Assembly (NCBI GenBank): GCA_963576725.1
Contig: OY755241.1
Span: 76,317,701 to 76,381,700, forward strand
Direction: 5' to 3'
DNA length: 64,000 nt
Origin: Azorinus chamasolen
Taxonomy: Eukaryota; Mollusca; Bivalvia; Cardiida; Solecurtidae
Part shown: piece by piece, positions 29,440-38,898 of the stretch
Layout: every line of letters begins with the position of its first letter
How positions within the stretch are numbered: the stretch's first letter is position 1
Made by a program: the position numbers and the translations under genes
Notes under the pieces: model-generated
The model's database searches: none
Told to the model about the DNA's origin: nothing
Seen by the model: only the letters and a program-made list of their open reading frames with translations

Positions 29440-29745
29440 TTTACAATTATGAGGAGCTTTCTGCATAACTTTTATCCTGCTTTAACCCTTTCCTCCATAA
29501 ATACGCCTTTCTACGCCTCTGTAAAATTCTCTTCTTGAAACCATTGTGATAGAGCATTTGCTCCTATAGGAACAAATGCTCTATTTATTGCAATGGTTCC
29601 AAGCTACAAAATTCTAAAATTTTACTTTCTCCAGTAAATGCTCCTCTTGGGTAGATTCAGTCAAAGAGGTTGGGTCTAAAAATAGTCTATGAAGTAATGG
29701 GTTAAGCTGCCACCTGTCTTACAGACAAATATTGATGCTTAGTAC
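29440..29745. mobile_element. F MITE split by family B
   Basis: GAGGAGCTTTCTGCATAACT and TTTATCCTGCTTTAA lie left of the insertion; TTAAGCTGCCACCTGTCTTA and CAGACAAATATTGAT lie right. Joined they give the normal F right arm. Its own ends are worn. Confidence 0.65.
29482..29705 (+). mobile_element. family B MITE nested in F, TTAA duplicated
   Basis: TTAACCCTTTCCTCCATAAA to CTATGAAGTAATGGGTTAA, 224 bp. Palindrome tip GCTCCTATAGGAAC; arms GAAACCATTGTGATAGAGCA and TGCTCTATTTATTGCAATGG. The target was the TTAA in CTGCTTTAAGCTGCC. Confidence 0.9.
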
Positions 29746-29746
29746 T

Positions 29747-30208
29747 TTAACCCTTTCCATATTCTGTATCTTGGCCAAATTTTAATTTTAATTTATAATT
29801 TATTTTAATATTCATTAACAAACTATTTTAAAGAAATATGGAAGGTGGGACACTGTATACCTGGACCCTGACCTTCTTAATTTTAATAAATAAAAATTCG
29901 TAACATTGTATAGGTTTATCTTCAGCACGTGTCCAGGTAAGCAACTATGCAATGGACACGCTCATGCTTGTATGGTTTACACATGCACAGGTTAATTTCA
30001 TTGATAATAGACTTCATGATTTACTGGCGGAGTTTTATTTATACAGCATCATCTCTCTCATTATGAGGGTCCAGGTCAAATTGTTTGAGCTATAGACATT
30101 TAAGATAGCAAAGAAATAGATCTATAAAATTTTATTAGCAAACAGAGCAGACCCTGATCAGACGGCTCCCCAATGAGCCGTCTGATCTTCTGTCTACTCT
30201 GTTTGCAA
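29747..30208 (-). mobile_element. family A MITE split by family H
   Basis: TTAACCCTTTCCATATTCTG to GGAAGGTGGGACACTGTA is the left part; ACATTTAAGATAGCAAAG and a complete hairpin (GCAAACAGAGCAGACCCTGA, tip GGCTCCCCAATGAGCC) follow the insertion. The right end is lost at GTTTGCAATTGTT, where the AT-rich array begins. Confidence 0.75.
29858..30095. mobile_element. MITE family H, copy 2, nested in family A
   Basis: It enters at CACTGTA/TACCTGGACC and leaves after GTCAAATTGTTTGAGCTATA. GGCGGAGTTTTATTTATACA and CATCTCTCTCATTATGAG match copy 1 (11557-11818) in reverse. The exact target duplication is uncertain (TA possible). Confidence 0.65.
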
Positions 30209-30569
30209 TTGTTAAAATTGTTAGCTCTCATTGTTAAATGTTATTGTTATATTGTTAATTGTTATTGTTGAGATATTTTTGTGGTTTGAGTTATTATTGT
30301 AATTGTTTTTTATTAGTTTTCAAATTGTTAAATTGTTAATTGTAAGCTCTCAAATTGTTAACTGTTATTGTTATATTGTTAATTGTTATTGTTGAGATAT
30401 TTTTGTGTTTTGAGTTATTATTGATATTGTTATTGTTAGTTCTGAAATTGTTAAATTGTTAGCTCTCAAATTGTTAAACTGTTAACTGTTAAATTGTTAA
30501 TTGTTATTGTTGAGATATTTTTGTGTTTTGAGTTATTATTGTAATTGTTTTGTATTTGTTCTTAAATTG

Positions 30570-30809
30570 TTAACCCTTTCCCTCATATAAACGTGTTTTC
30601 ACGCATCTGCAAACAGAGTAGACCCAGACTAGACAGCTCCTAGAGGAGCCGTCTGATCATGGTCTGCTCTGTTTTCTAATGGAATTTGATAGATCTGTTC
30701 CTTTACTTTCTAAAATGGCTACAATGTTCCACTGTCCATATTTAATTTTGTAAATGAATATTCAGTAGGTATTGGAAATTGGCTAAATATAAAACAGGGA
30801 AAGGGTTAA
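30570..30809 (+). mobile_element. family A MITE, array copy 1
   Basis: TTAA-bounded, 240 bp. GACCCAGACTAGACAGCTCC, tip CTAGAGGAG, CCGTCTGATCATGGTCTGCT. This 'CCGTC/CATGG' variant recurs in copies 3, 5, 7, 8 and 10. Confidence 0.95.
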
Positions 30810-30918
30810 ACTGTTAGTTATTTTTATGTTTTGAGTTATTATTGTAATTGTCTTTGAGCTACATGTATTTTTATGTTTTGAGTTATTATTGTAATTGTTT
30901 GTATTTGTTCTTAAATTG

Positions 30919-31160
30919 TTAACCCTTTCCCTCACATATAAACATGTTTTCACGCATCTGCAAACAGAGTAGACCCAGGCTAGACAGCTCCTAGAGGAGC
31001 CATCTGATCAGGGTCTGCTCTGTTTACTAATGGAATTTGATAGATCTGTTCCTTTTCTTTCTAAAATGGCTACAATGGTTCACTGTCCATATTTAATTTT
31101 GTCAATGAATATTCAGTAGGTATTAAAAATTGACTAAATATTAAACAGGGAAAGGGTTAA
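30919..31160 (+). mobile_element. family A MITE, array copy 2
   Basis: TTAA-bounded. The right arm reads CCATCTGATCAGGGTCTGCT, then GTTTACTAATGG and CAATGGTTCACTGTCCATA. This 'CCATC/CAGGG' variant recurs in copies 4, 6 and 9. Confidence 0.95.
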
Positions 31161-31357
31161 ATTGTTAGATATATTTTTGTGTTTTGAGTTATTATTGTAA
31201 TTGTTTTTTATTAGTTCTGAAATTGTTAAATTGTTAATTCTCAAATTGTTAAACTGTTAACTGTTAATTGTTATTGTTATATTGTTAATTGTTATTGTTG
31301 AGATATTTTTGTGTTTAGAGTTATTAATGTAATTGTTTTGTATTTGTTCTTAAATTG

Positions 31358-31597
31358 TTAACCCTTTCCCTCATATAAACGTGTTTTCACGCATCTGCAA
31401 ACAGAGTAGACCCGGACTAGACAGCTCCTAGAGGAGCCGTCTGATCATGGTCTGCTCTGTTTTCTAATGGAATTTGATAGATCTGTTCCTTTACTTTCTA
31501 AAATGGCTACAATGTTCCACTGTCCATATTTAATTTTGTAAATGAATATTCAGTAGGTATTGGAAATTGGCTAAATATAAAACAGGGAAAGGGTTAA
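31358..31597 (+). mobile_element. family A MITE, array copy 3
   Basis: Almost identical to copy 1 (one visible change, CCCGGACTAGAC for CCCAGACTAGAC). Same flanking spacer, so it arose by tandem duplication. Confidence 0.95.
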
Positions 31598-31700
31598 ACT
31601 GTTAGTTATTTTTATGTTTTGAGTTATTATTGTAATTGTCTTTGAGCTATTTTTATGTTTTGAGTTATTATTGTAATTGTTTGTATTTGTTCTTAAATTG

Positions 31701-31877
31701 TTAACCCTTTCCCTCACATATAAACATGTTTTCACGCATCTGCAAACAGAGTAGACCCAGACTAGACAGCTCCTAGAGGAGCCATCTGATCAGGATCTGC
31801 TCTGTTTACTAATGGAATTTGATAGATCTGTTCCTTTTCTTTCTAAAATGGCTACAATGGTTCACTGTCCATATTTA
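31701..31877 (+). mobile_element. family A MITE, array copy 4, truncated
   Basis: Variant 'CCATC'. Intact from TTAACCCTTTCCCTCACATA to CACTGTCCATATTTAG, then cut where the foreign segment 31878-33570 begins. Confidence 0.9.
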
Positions 31878-32092
31878 GTTTATTCTTGTTGGCGTTGTGT
31901 TTCAAAGGACAAAAATGACCTTCCATGGCATCTGATAGCACACAACAGATAATCTGTGGGTAATTCTAAGGGTTCCGCTCCTTAAGCTCCCGTTAGGTTA
32001 AACCCCTCCCCCTCTCTTCCTTCTAGGTCTAGATCTAACCACTTTTATTTTTATTCATTTTTATTTCATTTTATTTATTTTCCCCCATATAG
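31878..32092 (+). repeat. partial copy of exon-like cassette
   Basis: CACACAACAGATAATCTGTG, GGTAATTCTAAGGGTTCCG and AGCTCCCGTTAGG parallel 32389-32450. It then shows a CTTCCTTCTAG acceptor-like string and a long T-rich tract ending CCCCCATATAG. It looks like an older duplicate of the next segment. Confidence 0.5.
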
Positions 32093-32415
32093 CTCTCACT
32101 CTAGACACTCTCTGCATCAGGCCGGACTCTCTGAGAGGCATAGACAGTCTGTTGTCAGTTCAACCTTCTCGACTGCTTTGACCCCTGTGGTCACTCCAGT
32201 TTCAACACCAACTACGGCCGCCATGGCCCTTTCTGTTCCTACAGCTCCTACAGTTATTCCTGATATGTATACCCTGCAGTATTGGAGCCCAGAGGCCTTC
32301 ATTGAAGGCAATTCTCTGCTCCGGGGAACTCTGGAAGCGAGCCATTTCTTGCCAGCGTTATGTCTCAAATGTCCTATGCCATTTGACAGTGCACAACAGA
32401 TCTGTTTCTGCGGGT
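32093..32415 (+). CDS. exon-like open frame, possible captured gene fragment
   Basis: After the T-rich tract CCCCCATATAG, a frame is open for about 107 codons to a TAA at 32416, overlapping GCGGGTAATT, which can be read as a splice donor (G/GTAATT). The first half is rich in Ser, Thr, Pro, Val and Ala (LTPVVTPVSTPTTA). The last part has a Cys pattern, CLKCPMPFDSAQQICFCG, like a small zinc ribbon (inference). Parts are repeated upstream at 31.9 kb. No in-frame ATG opens it. It could be a duplicated or captured exon; chance is possible. Confidence 0.3.
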
Positions 32416-32703
32416 AATTCTAAGGGCTTTGCTCCCTTAGCTCCCGTTAGTTTTAAATGCCCTCCCCTTTCCCCTTCTAGAGCTCTAGATACTGGTGACT
32501 GGTAGGTTTTAATCTTATTTTATTTTTATTCTATTACTTGTGCCCCAGAGACCTTCCTACCTTGCCGTGGTTCTGGGGCCTAATTGTCAAAGGGGATGTT
32601 TTTGTTTATTTGACAGAGATTATCCCCTCTGGCAAGAACTAAAAGGAAGCTCCTGTTATTTTTAACACCCTCCCCTACTAACCCCATCCCTTCTTCCCCT
32701 TCT
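32416..32703 (+). repeat. intron-like sequence with micro-exon-like cassette and hairpins
   Basis: CCCCTTTCCCCTTCTAG (32464-32480) is a strong acceptor-like string. AGCTCTAGATACTGGTGACT then GGTAGGT follow like a 21-nt exon and donor. The double hairpin CCCCAGAGACC...GGTTCTGGGG / AAAGGGGATG...TTATCCCCT follows at 32546-32630. Repeated at 32.70-32.91 and 24.81-25.05 kb. Confidence 0.5.
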
Positions 32704-33570
32704 AGGTCTAGCTCTAGACACTGATGACAGGTACATTTTAATCATGTATTTGCTCTATGGAGCTAAATAGGTTTTATTTTAATTTTTCCCGATATAGCCC
32801 CAGAGACCTTCCTACCTTGCCGTGGTTCTGGGGCCTAATTGCCAAAGGGGATGTCTCTGTTTATTTGACAGAGATTATCCCCTCTGCCAAGAACTAAAAG
32901 GAAGCCCCTGTTAACCCTTCGCTTGCTGAATTTTAATACATTTCTCCTTCTTTACTCATGCCCTGTTGTATAATTACATATATTTTTACTGTGTACAAGT
33001 ATATTGCTGTGCAATAACTGCTGTGGAGTGTACTTGTTGCACACTCAACTTGTAAATAGTGCAGACCTCATCTGGGTCTTCATTATTTACAGGTACATAT
33101 ATTGACATGAATAGCAAGCGAAGGGTTAATTTTTATAGATACACAATTCTAACATTTTCCTTTTCTCTGGAGGTGAGGGTTAAGAAATGTATTATTTATA
33201 TTCTTGTCCAATTTATATCTTGTTGGTACTCACTAGAATTGGCTCGAGACAAATCTAATGAGTACCAGCAAGAATGAGTTTGTCAGAGAAATTGAACCCT
33301 TTACTCCATAAATATGCCTGGTTTCTACACGTTTTCAAACAAAGTAGACCCGGCCTAGACGGCTGCTGTGATTTTCATGAGTACCAGCAAGAATGAGATG
33401 GATATTTTAGCTGAAGTTTAATGATGTAAACTTTTTAAGGAATTTATTTTCTTTGACACAAACTGTAGAATCAGACCTGTGTCATGTCTAAAGCAAATAT
33501 AGTAAACTCTGATCTGACAGCTCAAATATAGTAGACTCTGATCTGACGGCTCATATAGGAACCAGCTGAT
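32704..33570 (+). repeat. duplicate of the 24814-25700 segment
   Basis: It carries the same order: micro-exon-like GTCTAGCTCTAGACACTGAT, double hairpin, family D MITE (32911-33129), GTACTCACTAGAATTGGC / GAGTACCAGCAAGAATGAG, family C left end, and GCAAATATAGTAAACTCTGA. Near CCAGCTGATCTAGAGGAGCC it joins family A array copy 5, at a shared hairpin arm. Confidence 0.85.
32911..33129 (+). mobile_element. family D MITE within duplicated segment
   Basis: TTAACCCTTCGCTTGCTGAA to AGCAAGCGAAGGGTTAA; 219 bp and nearly identical to 25056-25275. It moved as part of the larger duplication, not by its own transposition. Confidence 0.9.
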
Positions 33571-33740
33571 CTAGAGGAGCCGTCTGATCATGGTCTGCTC
33601 TGTTTTCTAATGGAATTTGATAGATCTGTTCCTTTACTTTCTAAAATGGCTACAATGTTCCACTGTCCATATTTAATTTTGTAAATGAATATTCAGTAGG
33701 TATTGGAAATTGGCTAAATATAAAACAGGGAAAAGGTTAA
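33571..33740 (+). mobile_element. family A MITE, array copy 5, right part
   Basis: Starts inside the palindrome (AGAGGAGCCGTCTGATCATG) and runs to AAAACAGGGAAAAGGTTAA. The left part was replaced by the duplicated segment 32704-33570. Confidence 0.9.
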
Positions 33741-33836
33741 ACTGTTTGTTATTTTTGAGTTATTATTGTAATTGTCTTTGAGCTATTTTTATGTTTTGAG
33801 TTATTATTGTAATTGTTTGTATTTGTTCTTAAATTG

Positions 33837-34078
33837 TTAACCCTTTCCCTCACATATAAACATGTTTTCACGCATCTGCAAACAGAGTAGACCCAGACTA
33901 GACAGCTCCTAGAGGAGCCATCTGATCAGGGTCTGCTCTGTTTACTAATGGAATTTGGTAGATCTGTTCCTTTTCTTTCTAAAATGGCTACAATGGTTCA
34001 CTGTCCATATTTAATTTTGTCAATGAATATTCAGCAGGTATTGAAAATTGACTAAATATTAAACAGGGAATGGGTTAA
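33837..34078 (+). mobile_element. family A MITE, array copy 6
   Basis: Variant 'CCATC', TTAA-bounded, right end AAACAGGGAATGGGTTAA. Confidence 0.95.
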
Positions 34079-34275
34079 ATTGTTAGATATATTTTTGTGT
34101 TTTGAGTTATTATTGTAATTGTTTTTTATTAGTTTTGAAATTGTTAAATTGTTAATTGTTAGCTCTCAAATTGTTAAACTGTTAATTGTTATTGTGATAT
34201 TGTTTATTGTTATTGTTGAGATATTTTTGTGTTTTGAGTTATTGTTGTAATTGTTTTGTATTTGTTCTTAAATTG

Positions 34276-34515
34276 TTAACCCTTTCCCTCATATAAACGT
34301 GTTTTCACGCATCTGCAAACAGAGTAGACCCAGACTAGACAGCTCCTAGAGGAGCCGTCTGATCATGGTCTGCTCTGTTTTCTAATGGAATTTGATAGAT
34401 CTGTTCCTTTACTTTCTAAAATGGCTACAATGTTCCACTGTCCATATTTAATTTTGTAAATGAATATTCAGTAGGTATTGGAAATTGGCTAAATATAAAA
34501 CAGGGAAAGGGTCAA
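34276..34515 (+). mobile_element. family A MITE, array copy 7
   Basis: Variant 'CCGTC'; the right TTAA is mutated to TCAA (GGAAAGGGTCAAACTG). Because the left TTAA is intact, this is a point change after insertion. Confidence 0.95.
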
Positions 34516-34618
34516 ACTGTTAGTTATTTTTATGTTTTGAGTTATTATTGTAATTGTCTTTGAGCTATTTTTATGTTTTGAGTTATTATTGTAATTGTTT
34601 GTATTTGCTCTTAAATTG

Positions 34619-34858
34619 TTAACCCTTTTCCTCATATAAACGTGTTTTCACGCATCTGCAAACAGAGTAGACCCAGACTAGACAGCTCCTAGAGGAGCCG
34701 TCTGATCATGGTCTGCTCTGTTTTCTAATGGAATTTGATAGATCTGTTCCTTTACTTTCTAAAATGGCTACAATGTTCCACTGTCCATATTTAATTTTGT
34801 AAATGAATATTCAGTAGGTATTGGAAATTGGCTAAATATAAAACAGGGAAAGGGTTAA
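34619..34858 (+). mobile_element. family A MITE, array copy 8
   Basis: Variant 'CCGTC', TTAA-bounded, 343 bp after copy 7. Two 'CCGTC' copies in a row break the alternation seen elsewhere. Confidence 0.95.
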
Positions 34859-34961
34859 ACTGTTAGTTATTTTTATGTTTTGAGTTATTATTGTAATTGT
34901 CTTTGAGCTATTTTTATGTGTTGAGTTATTATTGTAATTGTTTGTATTTGTTCTTAAATTG

Positions 34962-35203
34962 TTAACCCTTTCCCTCACATATAAACATGTTTTCACGCAT
35001 CTGCAAACAGAGTAGACCCAGACTAGACAGCTCCTAGAGGAGCCATCTGATCAGGGTCTGCTCTGTTTACTAATGGAATTTGATAGATCTGTTCCTTTTC
35101 TTTCTAAAATGGCTACAATGGTTCACTGTCCATATTTAATTTTGTCAATGAATATTCAGTAGGTATTGAAAATTGACTAAATATTAAACAGGGAATGGGT
35201 TAA
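34962..35203 (+). mobile_element. family A MITE, array copy 9
   Basis: Variant 'CCATC', 1125 bp after copy 6 and sharing its AAACAGGGAATGGGTTAA end, so they are duplicates of one unit. Confidence 0.95.
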
Positions 35204-35400
35204 ATTGTTAGATATATTTTTGTGTTTTGAGTTATTATTGTAATTGTTTTTTATTAGTTCTGAAATTGTTAAATTGTTAATTGTTAGCTCTCAAATTGTT
35301 AAACTGTTAATTGTTATTGTGATATTGTTAATTGTTATTGTTGAGATATTTTTGTGTTTTGAGTTATTATTGTAATTGTTTTGTATTTGTTCTTAAATTG

Positions 35401-35640
35401 TTAACCCTTTCCCTCATATAAACGTGTTTTCACGCATCTGCAAACAGAGTAGACCCAGACTAGACAGCTCCTAGAGGAGCCGTCTGATCATGGTCTGCTC
35501 TGTTTTCTAATGGAATTTGATAGATCTGTTCCTTTACTTTCTAAAATGGCTACAATGTTCCACTGTCCATATTTAATTTTGTAAATGAATATTCAGTAGG
35601 TATTGGAAATTGGCTAAATATAAAACAGGGAAAGGGTTAA
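35401..35640 (+). mobile_element. family A MITE, array copy 10
   Basis: Variant 'CCGTC', TTAA-bounded, 1125 bp after copy 7. It retains the intact right TTAA that copy 7 lost. Confidence 0.95.
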
Positions 35641-35743
35641 ACTGTTAGTTATTTTTATGTTTTGAGTTATTATTGTAATTGTCTTTGAGCTATTTTTATG
35701 TTTTGAGTTATTATTGTAATTGTTTGTATTTGTTCTTAAATTG

Positions 35744-35969
35744 TTAACCCTTTCCCTCATATATAAACATGTTTTCACGCATCTGCAAACAGAGTAAATC
35801 CAGATCAGACGGCTCCTCTACCCAGATCAGATGGCTCCTAGAGCTGTCTGATCAGGGTCTGCTCTGTTTGCTAATGGAATTTGATAGATCTGTTTCTTTA
35901 CTTTCTTTTGTCAATGAATATTCAGTAGGTATTGAAAATTGGCTAAATATTAAACAGGGAAAGGGTTAA
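35744..35969 (+). mobile_element. family A MITE, array copy 11, with rearranged hairpin
   Basis: TTAA-bounded. The left arm is doubled (CCAGATCAGACGGCTCCTCT, then CCAGATCAGATGGCTCCTAG) and part of the right spacer is deleted (CTTTACTTTCTTTTGTCAAT). Confidence 0.9.
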
Positions 35970-36156
35970 ATTGTTAAGAGTTTTTTTGTATTTTAATTAT
36001 TGCTTAGTATTAGTTCCTAAATTGTTAAATTGTAGAGCTATTTTTGTGTTTTATTTTGTATTAGCTTTCAACCCTTTGCATTTACAAGTTTGGGTCCAAT
36101 TGAGACACTGTCCAAATTAAATAAAATATTTACCAACACCGAAATACTGTTTGTTA

Positions 36157-36794
36157 TTAACCCTTTCCCTGTTCTTTGTAATAGATACAGTATGAGTCTT
36201 ACTACCAAAGTGTCTTCTTACAACCGTTATCAGGACAGTTTGTTCGCATGACCGAAGACGTGTCTGAGGCGTAGCCGAGGACACTTGTCTGAGGTCATGC
36301 GAACAAACTGTCCTGATAACGGTTGTAAGAAGACACTTTGGTAGTAAGACAAGTACATATATCTTGTACGACAGTACGTTGTAGACTTTTAATTTTGATT
36401 AAAAATGAATATTTCACAAATGAGTACAAAATGTTTTCCGCTTGGTTCACCCAATTCAAATCCTAGGTAGATAGGTTTTAACCACAAGAATCACGTGCGT
36501 ACAAAAGTGTCCACTTACAACCGTTATCAGGACACTTTTTCAATAGCTTTGCTGGGGGTCTGTCGTACAAGTTTATTTCAAATGTCAATACCTGAATATT
36601 ACAATATTGAGTACTGAATATTCATAGACAAAATATGTACATTATGGACACAGTAGCCATTTTAGAAAGATCAAACAAACAGATCAGTTCAATTTCATTT
36701 GCAAACAGAACAGACCCTGACCAGTCTGCTCCTCCAGGAGCCGTCTGATATGGGTCTACCCTGTTTGCAATTTGTTTATAGGAAGGAAAAAACC
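36157..36794 (-). mobile_element. family A MITE split by an inverted-repeat element
   Basis: TTAACCCTTTCCCTGTTCTT is the left end. Family A resumes at about 36567 (TTTATTTCAAATGTCAATAC) and carries a full hairpin (GCAAACAGAACAGACCCTGA, tip GCTCCTCCAGGAGC, CTGTTTGCAATTTG). The right end is worn to AGGAAGGAAAAAACCTT. Confidence 0.75.
36178..36567. mobile_element. inserted element with 58-bp perfect inverted repeat
   Basis: 36196-36253 and 36293-36350 are exact reverse complements over 58 bp (GTCTTACTACCAAAGTGTCT...GCATGACC). The 39-nt loop itself folds (GTGTC...GGC GTA GCC...GACAC). A third copy of part of the arm (AAGTGTCCACTTACAACCG) lies at 36505. CTTGTACGACAG at 36362 and CTGTCGTACAAG at 36558 form outer inverted repeats. 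Confidence 0.8.
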
Positions 36795-37080
36795 TTTAGC
36801 CTGCTGCGGTAAATTGCGTCTGTGCAACATTTGGTACGATTTGGCATTAGTACTCTGGCAAACAAATTAAGGCAAATAGTGCAAGGAGCAGTTTTATCAC
36901 TATATGTTCATAATTTGAAGTTATCAAAATGTTGCCAGATTGAATTAATTTGTGGAGATTATGTGTCGGAGGGTAAACATCATGGGATCTGACGAGATGT
37001 CAGGATACATAATGTTTAATGGGAATCCAAACTGTTTGAAACAGTAATTAAAAATTCGCCCGTAATAGGCTAAAGGTTTG
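36791..37080 (+). mobile_element. family E' MITE, worn
   Basis: CTTTAGCCTGCTGCGGTAAA at the left and CGTAATAGGCTAAAGGTTTG at the right are E' ends. The central palindrome is decayed but ATGGGATCTGACGAGATGTC and ATGGGAATCCAAACTGTTTG remain. Confidence 0.6.
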
Positions 37081-37123
37081 TTACTGTACAGAGGTCCAGT
37101 AAAGGTAGAGGTCATTCTCCACC

Positions 37124-37180
37124 AAACCCTATAATGAGACGATTCTAAAGAGTGGTCACAGTATAGGGTTTAGTGGAGAA
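37124..37180. mobile_element. family I palindromic MITE
   Basis: TTCTCCACCAAACCCTATAA and ACAGTATAGGGTTTAGTGGA (then GAA) are inverted ends around GAGACGATTCTAAAGAGTGG. At 57 bp this is the shortest copy. Confidence 0.75.
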
Positions 37181-37386
37181 ATGATGAGGGGTAGTTCAGA
37201 GACGTATACATTGATTTCGTGTAAATGAAATGGTATGATGGGTCTCCTGTCTCCCTTCCTTAGACACCAACAATTTACACATGTGTCAAACCAGACTACC
37301 ATAGTAGCCATAGACTGCCCTAATTATTCGGACTTACTTACGCAAATATTGCCAAACCAAAAGGACCAGTTTGATTTTTGCTTCTA

Positions 37387-37529
37387 CAGTAAAATACCAC
37401 TAATACGACTACCTAAAATAGATATAATTCTGGGTGCTAGATGCAGGACAAAAGTAAAGCAACCACCTGCTTATAAAGACACCCATGTTTATTCATTAAG
37501 TAGTCCCATTTGAGGGGTTCTACTGTGCT
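37387..37529 (+). mobile_element. F3-like MITE, internally deleted
   Basis: ACAGTAAAATACCACTAATA, GACTACCTAAAATAGATATA and a right end of TTGAGGGGTTCTACTG. The palindrome is reduced to GATGCAGGACAAAAGTAAAG. Confidence 0.6.
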
Positions 37530-37549
37530 GTGCCTTCTGAGCTGGCTCT

Positions 37550-38005
37550 GCACTATTTCACACACATCAGTATCTACCTTATTTTATATGAAGCAAACAG
37601 TATTATATATATATCGCTACTTATCAGATGTGTAGATGATGGAGAATTTAATCTGGGTCTACACTGTTAGCTGCACTATTTCACACACATCAGTATCTAC
37701 CTTATTTTATATGCAGCAAACAGTATTATATATATATATCGCTACTTCTCAGATGTGTAGATGATGGAGAATTTAATCTGGGTATACACTGTTAGCTGCA
37801 CTATTTCACACACATCAGTATCTACCTTATTTTATATGCATCGCTACTTCTCAAATGTGTAGATGATGGAGAATTTAATCTGGGTATACACTGTTAGCTA
37901 TTTAATCTGGGTATACACTGTTAGCTATTTAATCTGGGTCTACACTGTTAGCTATTTAATCTGGGTATACACTGTTAGCTATTTAATCTGGGTCTACACT
38001 GTTAG
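37550..38005 (+). repeat. two-level tandem repeat (about 123 bp x3, then 27 bp x5)
   Basis: The large unit holds CACTATTTCACACACATCAG, TATCTACCTTATTTTATATG and AGATGTGTAGATGATGGAGA. At its end the 27-bp piece TATTTAATCTGGGTATACAC / TGTTAGC is repeated five times (37898-38005). This part makes an open frame of YLIWVYTVS repeats that is not a gene. Confidence 0.9.
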
Positions 38006-38007
38006 CT

Positions 38008-38218
38008 TGTTATCAACCCTTTACTCAATGAATATTCATGTAAAAATTAATGACATCATAGTAATCTTTAAAATGGCATATTAACACAGAATCTTTTTAT
38101 ATCATAAGTATTAAGTAAACAGAGCAGACCCTGATCGGACGACTCCTTTAGCTAGAGGAGCCGTCTGATCTGGGTCTACTCTGTTTGCAAAGGCGCAGAG
38201 AGGCGTATTTATGGGCTA
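38008..38218 (-). mobile_element. family C MITE, reverse
   Basis: CAACCCTTTACTCAATGAAT, TTAATGACATCATAG, then AGTAAACAGAGCAGACCCTG, tip CCTTTAGCTAGAGG, GCCGTCTGATCTGGGTCTAC, and GCGTATTTATGGGCTA. Terminal TTAA sequences are mutated. Confidence 0.7.
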
Positions 38219-38332
38219 TAGCTTATTCATGGATTGGCCCATCTATATGACATGAAGTTTGGCTTTCAAAGTCACCATATGGTTATAAAATAACATCTAA
38301 TCACATATGAGATTATACTAAACTTTTTCCTA

Positions 38333-38558
38333 CAGTTAGCGGGATTTCATTCTAAACCGGAATTCTGGTAGAGAAGAATTTAGATAAATTGTACTTTTAG
38401 GCAGGTAGCTGCTTAATGCAGGATGAAAGACATACAGAAAGTTCCTAGAGGAGCTTTCTGCATGACTTTCAACCTGCATGAAGCTGCCATTTGTCCCCAA
38501 GACCGATACTTACACTGAATTTAACGTTAAGCCGGGTTTAGAGATGCTTTATTGTAAA
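38333..38558 (+). mobile_element. F5 MITE
   Basis: CAGTTAGCGGGATTTCATTC at the left and AGATGCTTTATTGTA at the right. Arms: GCTTAATGCAGGATGAAAGA, tip TTCCTAGAGGAG, TGACTTTCAACCTGCATGAA. CCGGAATTCTGGTAG and TTAAGCCGGG are subterminal. Confidence 0.65.
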
Positions 38559-38898
38559 TACGTACTGGCCAATTAATATTAACGAAATGCATAGCTCAAA
38601 TGATTTAAAACTATCAGCATTGTGTTGTTAATTACACAACATGTGGTTCGCATATTTTTTGAAGGAATTATTCCTGAGGAAAGCAAAGGGTTTGATTTAT
38701 CATTTAGGGCAATAAAACAACCCATACACCACAAAAACTCCTGCCGGTCAAATCTGATCTGTGTGGCTCGTCTATTTAGAATTTTATTTATATGAAATCA
38801 ATTTTTAAGAAAGATATTTGCTTGTACACAGCATGTTTATTGTTTTGCCATTGAAACTAGGGAAAAATAGTAATAAAATGTCTGACAGATATGTACAT

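Larger units (their letters stand above)
30209..35969 (+). repeat. compound tandem array: family A MITEs plus TTGTTA-rich spacer
   Basis: The spacer is made of AAATTGTTAATTGTTATTG, GAGATATTTTTGTGTTTTGA and GTTATTATTGTAATTGTTTT motifs. It alternates with 11 family A copies that all sit at the same junction (TTCTTAAATTGTTAACCCTTT). Repeats of the same order recur at about 0.79 kb in the first part and 1125 bp in the second (33837 to 34962; 34276 to 35401). MITE and spacer were therefore amplified together. The array is interrupted at 31878-33570. Confidence 0.9.
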
